This document shows, in pieces, positions 1-11,410 of a stretch of DNA of 21,919 nucleotides; the first letter of the stretch is position 1, and the number at the start of each line of letters is the position of its first letter. The translations under genes and the position numbers were made by a program. The notes below the pieces were generated by a model. That model ran no database searches. It saw nothing but the letters and a program-made list of their open reading frames with translations, and was not told the DNA's origin. Origin of the DNA: Ophiothrix spiculata (lineage: Eukaryota > Echinodermata > Ophiuroidea > Amphilepidida > Ophiotrichidae); NCBI GenBank assembly GCA_000969725.1, contig JXSR01S015688.1, one strand, 5' to 3'.

Positions 1-2622
1 ATATTGTATTTACAAACATGAATTAATATCTATAGGCTCATAAAAGGGGCATTGAACAAGTTCTTTCGGGTGTTTTTTTTTTCTATTTTTAATATTTGTT
101 TGAATGCCAAAAATATATGCTGCCTACATAAATCAACATTTTCCACGCATAACATGTATGGATGTTTACAAATCGTCATCTTCGATCCAGTGACCCCGAA
201 AACTGGGGTATTGTACCCATCATAAATCAAAAGTAAACGTTCGCACGTCTCAACAACTGTCTAAACAAAGAGTGTTCAAACACTGGAGAAAGTTCATTCA
301 TATTACTCATAGGTCTACCCTGTATGCTGTGGCAGTTGGTGGACCGGTACAAGGCCTGTATTATAGCAACAATAACAGGCAATATTTAGTGTCCGAACCT
401 GGTCCTGTTTTGAATTTGAGCATTGCATTTTTTCATTGATGATATCAGATATTTTGCTTGATAGTTGCCATGGGAATGATTCAGATTGGTAGTATAGTGG
501 GTGAACAGTGGTGAAAGTATTTGTGGTGATTTCATTCAAAACATGCTATGGAATGCCGTCGACTGATGTGTACTCACTGAATTGAACTCCCACGAATCTT
601 GACACATCGCATGGGTTTTGAGTGTTTTCAAAGTGCCTTCAGTAAAAGGTAAGTTATTTGTCTTTCTTATTATTTAAATAATACAAAGATTGCAAAAAGG
701 AAATATGATAAAACGCATGCAATGCCGAAAACTATTGCTTTTCATTTAACCCATCATCTGAAAGGTTTCGAAGGGATAAGGTACTTTCATCAGGTACAGT
801 AATAAAACCTAACAGAGGAGAAATCCCGGGGCAAGGGGATATTGTTTATATAAGTTGGAGAAACATTAAATCGCATTTGGAAAATATCTGAAAATGTAGT
901 ATCATACCATAGGCCTACATTTTTCAAATTGGGTTTCTTTCAAACATGCATGGTTATTGCTGAAATCGTGACTTGCAATTTCTAATTATTATCCTTGTCT
1001 GGAGTTCTGTCATTTTACTCCCATATTCCAACAGGTATTGTTTTCACAGAATGAACCCAGGCGTGTAATCCCTGTCAAAAGAACTTGACTCATACAGCAA
1101 GGTACAAAATTAGCGAAGTGGCACGATTTGATTTGAACTTGAGGCCCGTGTCAATCACGTGTATTAGTCTGAATGAAACTTTATTTCATTTCGCTAAAAG
1201 TAAGGATATTCTTCAAGAATAATCTATAAGCCTAAATGTTATAATTTGAGAATGTTCTTAAATCGTTTTTGAATTTCGTAACCTGTTTTAGGCCTACCTT
1301 TTCACGAGTGACAGGCCTAGCTATAGCCCGGCTTATTAGGTTTCATTTTTTGTACCGGTTAATATCCTATGCCGGTTATCGTGCACAATCTCCCACGACT
1401 ATACAGTAGCTAAGAATGCCGTGAAATCTTCTAGCGATTTTGAGATTAAAAGAAATTTATAAACAAACAAAAAATTATAACATAGGCCTATCCGGGTAAA
1501 TACACTTAACATTGGTGTCAAGGTTAAGTCAGTATTGACAATAAATAAACGTTTTAATCTTCGTTAAACATTTCTAGAAACATGATATATGCCAATCTCT
1601 CTGGTATATTGCTAATAGAGCAATTTCACATTCCATATTGGCTGGAAGCAGTATGAGATTACTACACCCATGAGAGATGTCCTCGTGTAAGGTCAACGCC
1701 TTGGATCATGTTTATCAACAAAACCTGCATGCTGCAGTCGACTAAAACAAGGAGTACAGCAATGCGCAAACTAACTACAACATATATGCCTATATTTAAC
1801 AAATCATATGCCATGCCTATTAAATATAGTAAATGAATGGTATGATCTGATTTCAACTTGTGATTTTGCCAATATGGCATACAATTTGTCAATGTGTAAG
1901 AAAACTCCACAAAATGTGCACCAAATTAGCGCAATTTTTTTATAAGAAAATTTAAATTTTAGCATAATTAGCTATATTTAGGTCATTTGCTACATGAAAT
2001 TTTTTGGGTGTACCTTTTTTGAGCAAGAATTCTTTTGCCCATGCAAATTGTTTTGCCACTGCTCACCTCCTCAAATGAAAATATCTGTATTGCTGAAATG
2101 CATTTTTTTTGTGATGTGTCTCCCCAGGTTGCTTCACAGTGAAAAGGGTATTTATATAGGCCTACCATTAAACATGTTAAACTACACATTTTAGCTAAAT
2201 CTCGAAAAGAATTTGTGGTGAAATTTTGGATTCGCAAATCAGAAAAATGTGAGCTTTCCACAGGCTTTCCAATGTTCTAGTTACGTCCACACCTTTAAGA
2301 CATGTTTTCATGATAGGCCCTATGAATCAGTGACAGTTTTTAGTGTATCGACATATGTCGCATGTTTTGGATAGCTTGGAATGTATTTTAGGCCTTATAT
2401 TTTCACCTTTAGCAATGATAAGTCAATCTCACCTCACTTTTCTCCAGCACATTGTTCACATAAGGATTGACGTCAAATTCCCCCCAATGAGGACATTGAT
2501 AATTGCCTAATCGAAAAGTCGCTTCTTTCAATGACCACTTCATAAATAATCAGACTCAAACATGTTGATTGTGTTGATAAAAGTCTAAATGACTCATGAA
2601 AGTCTATGAATTTAATAGACCT
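1..2622. other. Non-coding AT-rich DNA, no gene seen
   Basis: Stop codons interrupt all frames and none of the short open frames shows a recognisable domain. TAGGCCTA occurs at 910, 1289, 1483 and 2157. A strong donor-like sequence (AAAAG|GTAAGTTA) lies at 648/649 and could end a non-coding first exon of the downstream receptor or of another gene; this is only a candidate. A 28-bp segment at 2431-2458 recurs exactly at 5956-5983. Confidence 0.5.
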
Positions 2623-2878
2623 TATGTGATGGCTCACCCCGAAAGGGGGGACTTTGAAGGTGATATTCTTTTTGATTTTATCATTTCATCTGTTACAGCA
2701 TTTTCTAAGCTTTAAAATGACACCTTACTTGTTGAAATTGATCAAGGCGATCAAATTTACAACAGAAAATCTGCTGGAAATTCTTATTATTTTTTTTATT
2801 TTTTGCTGCCTATTTTCACAGGTTTCTCGAAAAGTGTTCTGTCGCAAAGTCCCCCTTTTCAGGGTGAGTCATCACATA
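2623..2878. mobile_element. MITE-like element with 34-bp terminal inverted repeats
   Basis: The arm at 2623-2656 begins TATGTGATGGCTCACCCC and its near-perfect reverse complement lies at 2845-2878, ending TGAGTCATCACATA. The arms share the core GGGGACTTTG. The interior is AT-rich and codes for nothing recognisable; a 107-codon open frame starting at 2654 overlaps the arms and is judged incidental. No clear target-site duplication is seen, so family assignment is open. Confidence 0.6.
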
Positions 2879-3973
2879 TTGTTTAGATGTTTCAAAACTA
2901 CGTGTGAAATGAAATTCAAGTTGAGTCTAAATTTTGTCAGAAACAGACGTGCACGTAGACGCTTTGCACTTGTTTAGACCGATGCAGATGGTGCATTTTA
3001 CATGAACAATAAACATGATAACGTATATACCCGTTTATGACGTATTCGGACTTTAAAGAATTTCTTTAGATTTTTGCTTGTTGGATGTTGTTGGTTAAAG
3101 TTAGGCCTATACATGAACATTTTGCGGTTTCCATATAGGCCTATTCCATACTATGTAACTTCTGTTTTCTTAAATTTGCCACACAGTGCAGTGAGTAGAC
3201 AGGCCTGTAAACTGACAAAATTCAAATGGTGTTTTGACATGTCATTTTATTTTTGATCATGAACTTGTCAAACTTTTATTAAAACAAGTGCTATTTTCAA
3301 AAGGTGTCATCGGAATGTTTATATGATCTCTTCAAATGTCTGTGGAGGTTTTTATTTAACCCATTTCAAAGCCCACATTCACCTACATGGTGTTTTGCAT
3401 GTTCTATAATAAAATAGAATCTCTTTAATTTCAAAATATAGGTCTATTTAGATGGCAAGAACCACCAAATATAAGCTTAAACCATAGATTTCAGAACATA
3501 ATGCACAACAAAATCATGAATATTGATATGAAATGAAAGACGGATTCATTAATAATTTTCGACAGAATGACAAATGGAGGGAATATGAACTTGTCTGGCC
3601 TTTATTTCATAACGAGATAGAAAGTGACATGCAAGCTTAGTTCAGGTAAGCTGAGATCGGCCTTTCATATAATTTTTGCGCCTATACTCATTCGTATGAT
3701 ATTGATAAAGCTCGGGTATAAGCGTTAAAACTTAAGGTGGTTCAACACAGGTATTATTTCCTTGGCTAAGCCTCCTTTGCTATTAAATATGTATGGATAT
3801 AACATTATTGTCTAAAAGTAATATGTTCTTTGATGGACCTTTGCCTATAGGTATAAACCCGCACGAATACTAGTATTCAGCATTTTGTTCAGTGTAAATG
3901 GGGGAAGAGGGAAATCTCAAACCTCAGACATGCTTATTCTGTTAAAATCTGTATGTTAAGCCGATGTATTTAC
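2879..3973. other. Non-coding stretch, no gene seen
   Basis: AT-rich sequence with TAGGCCTA at 3102 and 3136. A donor-like TTCAG|GTAAGC occurs at 3645/3646, without a recognisable exon. Nothing else is supported. Confidence 0.5.
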
Positions 3974-4104
3974 GTTTACACAACGCTGTGTAACATATGT
4001 TGTCAAGTTTTCATAAAATTTTACACAAGTTATGTAAAGTTAATGCAAATTGTGTAATTTTTTACAAATTGGTAGGTTCATATAGTACACAACGTTGTGT
4101 AAAC
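3974..4104. mobile_element. 131-bp MITE-like element whose termini are themselves palindromic
   Basis: The left end GTTTACACAACGCTGTGTAA (3974-3993) and the right end TACACAACGTTGTGTAAAC (4086-4104) are inverted copies with one mismatch. Each end is also internally palindromic (TACACAACG/CGTTGTGTA). The interior repeats the theme loosely (TTTACACAAG, AATTGTGTAA). There is no coding capacity. Length and structure fit a non-autonomous DNA transposon; superfamily not assigned. Confidence 0.6.
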
Positions 4105-5230
4105 CTTTAAACAGCGATTTAACAACGAGCCTGTCACTTTCAAACATGCTCTCTACGTCATTAGATTCGTAACGTAGCGGTATGTAACACTTCGTCAGTC
4201 ATGTTGATAAATATTTGTTTTATGTATTTGCAAATTTTGTATGTTTCATAAGTTTAGAAAGTAAGGGAATGTCAAGTTAGCGCATGCATGGTTTTAAAAC
4301 GTGTGAACCTGTGCATGCCATTACCCGATCCAGGTGATATAGGAACGGTCCCCCGTTCTTATTGCCCGGGTTGTACATATTATATATAACTGCAGCTATT
4401 AATGCATATAGGCATATAAATCACAACCTTAAAACTTCTCTATATTCTGTAAAGTGATCATTTTCTAAACACGATTGGGAAAGAAGTTGGCACAGAATAA
4501 ACTGTTAAACAAGAGCATGTTCAATTTGTCTTAATTTTGGGAAGGATCCAGCTCCGGGGATCCTGCATGATAACTAAAGTGATGTCACTTAATCGTCTTA
4601 ATTATCTGTAAACATAAGTTCTAATACTGGGCGTAGCCATGTAAAATCATGTTGAATACAATACAGGCTTATATTTCAAGTATAATGTTACTTAAAGGTA
4701 ATTCATGTCACCAAAAAAGGATGTATTCAACATTTATACAGATCATTGTGTTCCAAATTTGTCCATGCATTTGTCACGCAACTGTCAGTTCAAAAGTTCG
4801 CTGTATAATACTTGTCATAAACGTAATATCATAAATAAGCCTATCGAGAAAAAAAAATATGTCCCTACATTTCGTTAAATTTAATTATATTTTGTGATCT
4901 TTTAAATGTGATTTGACATGGTTTACGCATTAATATATTTCAGGAAAATTCTGAACTTTAATGTCAATTTCTAAGTAGACTTAAGTCATGCATTTACCCT
5001 ATAGACCCTAATGAATGGTGACGATTGATAAATTAAGATGTTCCAAAAATATGTTTATTTCAATAGGACTCAATCTGTAACTCGAACTATACATTATGCG
5101 TTTTATTATAAGGAGGGCGAAATCAAACATTTTGGTCAAGAACTTACCATGGGGAAATATTGACCTAAACTATATGCATGGTCAGCAATTATAAAATTTC
5201 TTTTATAAAAGCATTCGTATGAGTTTAATA
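4105..5230. other. Non-coding stretch, no gene seen
   Basis: AT-rich, without domains or long open frames. A small inverted repeat (AGGATCC..GGATCCT) lies near 4543-4565. Nothing else is supported. Confidence 0.5.
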
Positions 5231-5432
5231 AGGGGCGCACCATTAGATTTCCAGGGGGGGGGGGGGGAGGAAGTTTTTAGAAAAAAAAAAATCCCCCTCC
5301 CCTGAACAGGGAATAGGGGAAAAAACAGTAATTTCAAGAAAAAAAAATCGCCCCCGAACGGGGCGCGAAAAAAAAAATTCCACCCGAACCCAACTTCCTG
5401 CTCCCCCCTTGGAAATCTAATGGTGCGCCCCT
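5231..5432. mobile_element. 202-bp MITE-like element with G-tract and A-tract interior
   Basis: Perfect 22-bp inverted termini: AGGGGCGCACCATTAGATTT (plus CC) at 5231-5252 and its reverse complement at 5411-5432. Inside the left end is a G run, then GGAGGAAGTTTTT; the mirror AACTTCCTGCTCCCCCC lies inside the right end, so imperfect pairing extends inward. The centre is made of about three units of an A run followed by CCCCC..GAAC.GGG. Whole element could fold into one hairpin. No clear target duplication. Confidence 0.65.
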
Positions 5433-7172
5433 AAGTAATTAGAACGTGTTTTTTTTTGAAAAAACAGATGAAAGTATAATTGAAATTTTTTAAGATCCTT
5501 ATGAGCTATTATGTTCTTGGCTTGAGCCCAGGTCTGGATCAATGTTTCAACAAGATGTTGCAACACAAAAAGAACCCTAGCTTTGACAGGTGTTGTTGTA
5601 TCTATGCAAAAAGCATTGGATTTATTCCGGGGCGTCGGAACCGTGTAGGCCAGGTGGGTTTGGGCCGCACCACTTTTCAGCAAAAAAAATAGTTCAATTT
5701 GATGAATTTTATTTAATATTGTCGTAGCATTAATAATCGCAACATACAAATTCGTTGTTAGTAACTATTGTCTTCTGGGGCTTAGTTGCTTCTTTATTTT
5801 TGATAACCAAGGGGCCATATTATAGGCCGCACCACTTTTACCAAGGGCCGCACCACTTTGATTATCCTCGACGCCACTGGGTTTATCTCTAAGATCCTCA
5901 ATAGACTGATATACCATCCCAAACACCCAAACTCCAAGCACAATCCGTATACATAACCTCACTTTTCTCCAGCACATTGTTCATTTTATTTTTTAAATAA
6001 TGTCACTTTTGCCATGCACATTTCCCATAGACCACTGTACAAATTTTTCCCAAAAAACCTCCAAAAATGGTGTTTTTAAACAGACTCTCATGCAAAAACG
6101 AGCCCGATGACCCCCAATTTTTATTTTTAAAATCGGTGCTACATCGATAAAATATCATTCATGCTAATTTTTACTAGAAATTTCCGGGCAGATCTATCAT
6201 GGACCAGACACCTTAACTTTACCATTATGGCATGCAGGTATGTGCGAAGTTTTTCGCAAATGTTAAGCTAACAGCTGCTTCTGCTGATTTGAGCCATAAA
6301 TTGGGGATCCCTGAAATGTGAATCATATTTGATTGCAATTGTTTTGACTGAGAATATCTCAGGCTTTAAAACTGTTACGTCAGACTAAGGAAGCGAGTGT
6401 CTGCCACCACGGTTTGCTTTAGATGTCTTTATTTCAGAATCAGAAGAAACCTCCCATCCCCAACAACCAATCGACCTGTATGACTCACTTTTGGCTATTC
6501 AAACAATATTTGTTAAAGGTAAACAATCGAAGACCCTTGTGTTCAAAGGGGGCATTTTTTTTTTAATTATTTATTTCTTTATTGTATTTTGTATTTTTAT
6601 TTAATTTTGTTTATATGTTGTATCATGTGGCACATAACATGATGACACGGAAAATGTGTCCTTTGCAATCAAATTTAGATGGGATAGACACTGGTCTACA
6701 GATACCTCATGTCAGAACTCCTCGAGTCCATTATAATTAATTCCTAAAGGCTATAGGCCGGTGGGCTATTAGGGCTTAATATATCATTTCATGTCAGATA
6801 TCTTTTTAAATTTCTACGATAGCCCTGGAATCCAAATTTGGTTTCGTCCCATTAAATTCATTGTGATTTTGGATCTAAATTGGATTTGTTTTCCATTTTA
6901 TTCTAACGAATTATGAGCGATATGATATATATATAATATACGTACAGTACAATTTCAGGATGGCCTTAACTTAGTCATTTGATGGTTAATTGACCGACTG
7001 CAAGATAATGTCATTATATTTATTTGTTTTTTTATCCACAGCCCCCAGTGGGACTGTTGTGTTTGGTTCTGGTGTGTTTGGAGGTCACTTGACCCATGTT
7101 TGAAGTTAAAAATGGTTTTGTGGACAGAATATGCAAACAAATTGTTATTTCTTACAACATGTAGGCCCTAAG
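5433..7172. other. Non-coding stretch with short repeat fragments
   Basis: GGCCGCACCACTTT occurs at 5663, 5825 and 5846, all in the same direction, probably fragments of one degraded repeat family. 5956-5983 is an exact copy of 2431-2458. The open frames here (for instance minus strand 5417-5749) overlap the repeat fragments and show no domain. No gene is supported. Confidence 0.5.
5663..5859 (+). repeat. Three short direct copies of GGCCGCACCACTTT
   Basis: Copies start at 5663, 5825 and 5846; the last two are 21 bp apart, the first is 162 bp upstream. Flanking sequence is not obviously shared, so this is a fragmentary repeat and not an intact element. Confidence 0.5.
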
Positions 7173-7220
7173 TCTCACCAACGAGATATTAATATCAATA
7201 TTAATATCTCGTTGGTCTCA
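7173..7220. repeat. Perfect 38-bp palindrome flanked by 5-bp direct repeats
   Basis: CCAACGAGATATTAATAT (7178-7195), a two-base spacer CA, then the exact reverse complement to 7215. TCTCA flanks it on both sides (7173-7177 and 7216-7220). The structure looks like a minimal inserted hairpin with a 5-bp target duplication. It has no coding content. Confidence 0.75.
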
Positions 7221-8660
7221 CTCATGATTTTATGTCAGAAAAATGCTTTGAGAAATGATCAAAAACATGACACTTGAAATAAAATAAAAACGGAAATGAG
7301 ACATGTCGTACACCGTACACTTGTTTCCATGAAAAAAATCGTGGTTTATCCTCGAATTGTCTATTTCGAAACAAGCTTATATAAGCATCAAGGATATATC
7401 ATGGTAATTAGCAATGAACTTTTGAAAAGTGCACATATTGAATACTTCAATGGTAATTTTTTCAATGAGTATATCAGTTATAAGAAATACGTGTAATGCG
7501 TATAGCAGATTATCTATAGGCCTAACCGTCATCATTTACAAACGAAATTGATGAACATCTCATAAATATTTTCAGTAAAAGAAAACAAAAAACAATTAAT
7601 GAAGTAGTGGCTGGACAGCTGAACTGACTAATTAGAAGTTATATAATCAAAATAAAGCTGATGACCCAGATATGTTTTAACTATTGGAACTGTCACAGCT
7701 TGCTTATTATGATAAATCCCTAGGATTGTGACTATAGGAGGATTTCACCACTATACGCCGAATGAAGAGGTTTAGAGAACCTCGCAAGCTAACGTCGCTG
7801 CAATCTCAAGACTCTGAAAAGGTATCTATATATTACTATTTCAACATGACAAGAGTCCAAGAATAATCTAGTATCGAACAAATCCTTGGGCCTAATATGT
7901 TATCGAAAACCAGTTGACATAACATTAGTATAAGGTCTGCTTAGGCCTGAATGCAGATGCACTTTTGCCAAAGGTCCTGACGGGCTTTAAATCACTTTGA
8001 AAGCGAATTATAGAATGTACTCTTGCCGAACTTCCGAAGATATTTTAAACAAAGTAGGCCTAAATGTTTTACAACATTGGTTAATAGTGATTATTTATGA
8101 GTAGGCCTTGTAACTTGTTTGGAACATAAATTTGATAACTTCCTGTATTGGAGCAGAGAACAAACATAGACCTAATACGTGCGGATTTCATTAGGCCTAG
8201 CCTCGGAGATAGTATTTTATTTAACATGGAACAAAGTATGGACTGATGCCATATATAATAATTGAAATTGGCGGATAACCCGATTGTTTACACCGAAGAA
8301 CGTGTGCTATCAAAATAGGAAGCCGGAATGTTTTTGGAAAAAGATTTGTTGAAATATTAATCTTCCGCAATCGACATTACGCAAGTTTGACGTTGCAATA
8401 TCTGTTGGCCAGGAGTGAGCCGGGGGATGAGATGCCATCTTTACTCAACAAGTTCATGAGTTGAATGATACCTGATCATTGATTAAAATTACGGTGTTTT
8501 ATATGAGCTACCTTGTGTAAGTAATATTCTTTGAAGATGAGGAACTCATTTGTTGGCCTTCAATTGTCATGACTGCCATTTGCGATGATAATGATGTATT
8601 TTAATGGTATTTTCTAAAAGACGTAAGTCCTAAACTTCAGATAGATTTCATCAAAATTAT
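7221..8660. other. Non-coding stretch, no gene seen
   Basis: AT-rich with TAGGCCTA at 7517, 8055 and 8192. No domain, RNA gene or repeat structure is visible. Confidence 0.5.
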
Positions 8661-10235
8661 AGCATCAGTGTCAAGTTGGATATATGCATTTTTTTTTGAT
8701 GAAATTGGTAATTTAGAGCGTGTACTTTAAGAACCTGAATGATGCCAAAAATACACGCTTGAGTAATTTTTGTTATTGGTGTCAAAAGCTGTACCCATTT
8801 TTTTACATGCCACGGATCCCATATCATGTTTGATATCAAATTAAAGCTTATGAAATATATAATGTAACTCTCTAAAAATTGGGTGATTTGAATGCTTCAA
8901 CTTCAAAATGGCATATTTTCAATGAAATCAACCAAAGTAGCCTTAAGAAAGCCAAATATATTCTGAACTACCTTTACAGAGGAACATTTTAGTTAACATG
9001 AGGATTATTTGTCCTCAATTATATGTACCATTCATATATTTAACATTAAAAAAATATATATATACATAGTACGACTTGAAACGTCAGCACTAACACCGTG
9101 CGCTTTGCACAAAAACATGTTACAGCAACTTCAAAACAACATTAAAAAATAATTAATGGAACAATTATGGCTTTGTTGGTTACAACATAAGTATCCCTTC
9201 ACACTTTTGCTGTTAGTTGTTGTTCACTTGTTTTAAAAAATCAAATGGGCATTGACAAAATGTTCGCTAAAGATGGTATACAGCATCATCAAAATAGCAT
9301 TAAAAACATTTGATATACAAAATTGTTCTTGTACTTTGAAAACAGAACATTTTAAAATCCTGTTTTAATATCCCGATTCAAATTTAATGTCACTGTAACC
9401 TGTTTCCTCGTATGATAGGATTCTTTTGCTGCCATTTTGAACCTATTGGTGGCTATTTTGGATTTTCAAATTCTGAGAGAAATGATTTGGGGACATATGA
9501 TTCCGTTAAAGTCATTTACATAGATTACTTTGGATATTTAATATTGTTAATGTCGGGCTAATGCGTTTTTGAAATCGATTTTGGTGCGTAGAAATATACC
9601 TTTTTAGCCATTTTGAACCTCAATATGTTCACTTTTTTGGATTTGAAACCTGTTAAAACCTCTTATGGGACAAGATGATTTCTGCTTTATCATCTAATAT
9701 CTTTCTGCATTGATAATTTTGAATATTTATTGACTTCAGTGATGTTTATAAAATTCCATTTTTGCGCCGAAACATAATGGTACTCATTTCTTGCGTTGTT
9801 TGGACGGCAGTTTATTCTTTTTAAATATTTGAACGGTCCATGTTTAGAACTATAATGATATTATGTGTACAATATTGCTTACTCTAGTGAAAATTTACGA
9901 TATTGGGCATATTAACATATTTTTTCGTTCGATTTAATGAAAATATGCAATTTTGGCGGACATTTTGAATTTGAAGCGCACCAATTGACGCGGTTCAAGG
10001 TGTTTGCATTATATATTCCATTAGCTTTAATTTGATATCAAACATGAAATGTTTACATCAAAAATTCAGATTTGTCATACATAAAGGCGTATTTGAGAAA
10101 GAGGGTGTGGCTACTGACGCAACAAAAAATGCTCAAGCGTGAATTTTTGGCATCATCCAGATTCTTAAAGTACACGCGCTCAACTACCAGTTTCATCAAG
10201 AAAATTGCATATATACCCAACTTGACACTCATGCT
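8661..10235. mobile_element. 1.6-kb non-autonomous element with long terminal inverted repeats
   Basis: The left arm (8661 to about 8932) and right arm (about 9926 to 10235) are imperfect inverted copies. Shared blocks include AGCATCAGTGTCAAGTTGG at the left edge, the GCGTGTACTTTAAGAA.CTG.ATGATGCCAAAAAT block, TTTGATATCAAATTAAAGCT, and CTTCAA.TTCAAAATG near the inner edge. The roughly 1-kb interior contains no transposase and carries a repeat of about 176 bp. The short open frames at 8657-8839 (minus) and 10072-10272 (plus) resemble each other only because they lie in the two arms. Foldback-type or long-TIR DNA element; superfamily unknown. Confidence 0.75.
9432..9966 (+). repeat. About three diverged copies of a ~176-bp tandem unit
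   Basis: CCATTTTGAACC occurs at 9432 and 9608 (176 bp apart), and CATTTTGAA at 9961, two further periods on. The first two units also share GGATTT..AAA, GGGACA.ATGATT, TATTTA.T and TTTTG.GC blocks in the same order. The third unit is more diverged. Confidence 0.55.
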
Positions 10236-10890
10236 GGGGATCTACCTGACTATTAAGTCAAATGGGATTTAGGATCAGGGGATCGTATACGCTTGCAAAT
10301 CTACGAGTTAGGGGCAGGATTGAAATTTTCCCATTCAATGGCAATTTTTTTCAAGATCGGCGCATTTCCTTCAAGTATAGGGCCTTTTGGTAAGGTTCTA
10401 GGTGTTCAGTTTTCCTTCAAAGATATTAATCAAAATGCCGTAATGAATAGTAATGTGCATTTAGGCCTACTCTTCCACATTGACTACAATTGCTGAAAAC
10501 TTTTTTGACGAGTTTCATATTCCCGGTCATATATTACCGTCAGACAGCGACCTGTATTTGAACTCTGGAAATGCATCTTTCTATGTATCAAGAGATTCAA
10601 ACCGGTGAAATGCTCCCAGGTGATGTCGACATTTTCAATTATCATTAAATGTCATATTTTATGAACTTTGCATTTTACTTTGATAAACAAATCTTTAGAA
10701 ATCACGATCATTTGAAAAATCTATGCGTAGGCCAGGCGTAGGCCCTAAGCATCGTCTCGATTCGTCATGACTACCGGTAATTAAGTGTTCTTTCCGCATG
10801 ATTATCTTGACGTGACTCTACGAAAGTATAGCCTAGCGTCTCTACTTGACTTGATTGTAGTATAATAATCCCGTCTTGGCTGTACGATCG
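10236..10890. other. Non-coding stretch; right part resembles decayed satellite
   Basis: No gene is seen. TAGGCCTA occurs at 10462. From about 10750 the sequence holds scattered satellite words (CGTCTCGA, GCGTCTCTAC) that lead into the ordered array. Confidence 0.45.
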
Positions 10891-11410
10891 TCTCGACATA
10901 AGTAGTGTCTCTACAAGACAAGACGCTACTTATGTCTCGACATAAGTATAGTGTCTCTACATGACAAGACGCTACTTATGTCTCGACATAAGTATAGTGT
11001 CTCTACATGACAAGACGCTACTTATGTCTCGAGATAAGTAGTGTGTCTACATGACAAGACGCGACATAAGTATAGTGTCTCTACATGACAAGACGCTACT
11101 TATGTCTCGACATAAGTATAGTGTCTCTACATGACAAGACGCTACTTATGTCTCGAGATAAGTAGTGTGTCTACATGACAAGACGCTACTTATGTCTCGA
11201 CATAAGTAATAGTGTCTCTACATGACAAGACGCTACTTATGTCTGGGCTTATGTCGAGACGCTACTTATGTCGAGACGCTACTTATGTCGAGACATAAGT
11301 AGTGTCTCTACATGACAAGATGCTACTTATGTCGAGACGCTACTTATGTTGAGACTAGATGATATGTCGAGACGAAGACATTAGTAGCATCTCTACATGA
11401 CAAGACGCAA
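10891..11410 (+). repeat. Satellite array, 44/46-bp monomer with higher-order structure
   Basis: Monomers starting at GACATAAGTA or GAGATAAGTA fall at 10895, 10939, 10985, 11031, 11063, 11109, 11155 and 11199, with spacings 44, 46, 46, 32, 46, 46 and 44. The variant GAGATAAGTAGTGTGTC recurs every third monomer (11031, 11155), giving two copies of a three-unit higher-order repeat, the first with a truncated third unit. Each junction contains ACTTATGTC-TC-GACATAAGT, a 9-bp inverted pair. After 11240 the array breaks into shorter GTCGAGACGCTACTTAT units. Confidence 0.9.

Noticed and set aside
2654-2977. 107-codon open frame with a hydrophobic N-terminus
   Set aside because: It starts inside one arm of an inverted-repeat element and crosses the other; composition is that of AT-rich DNA and no domain is visible.
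5417-5749. 110-codon open frame on the minus strand
   Set aside because: It overlaps the MITE end and a repeat fragment, has no recognisable domain, and a plus-strand open frame covers the same DNA.
8657-10272. Two similar small open frames on opposite strands suggesting a gene pair
   Set aside because: Their likeness comes from the inverted arms of a mobile element; neither is conserved as protein over the other's changes.
10891-11410. CRISPR-like array
   Set aside because: The spacing is filled by the repeat itself, with no unique spacers, and the setting is eukaryotic.
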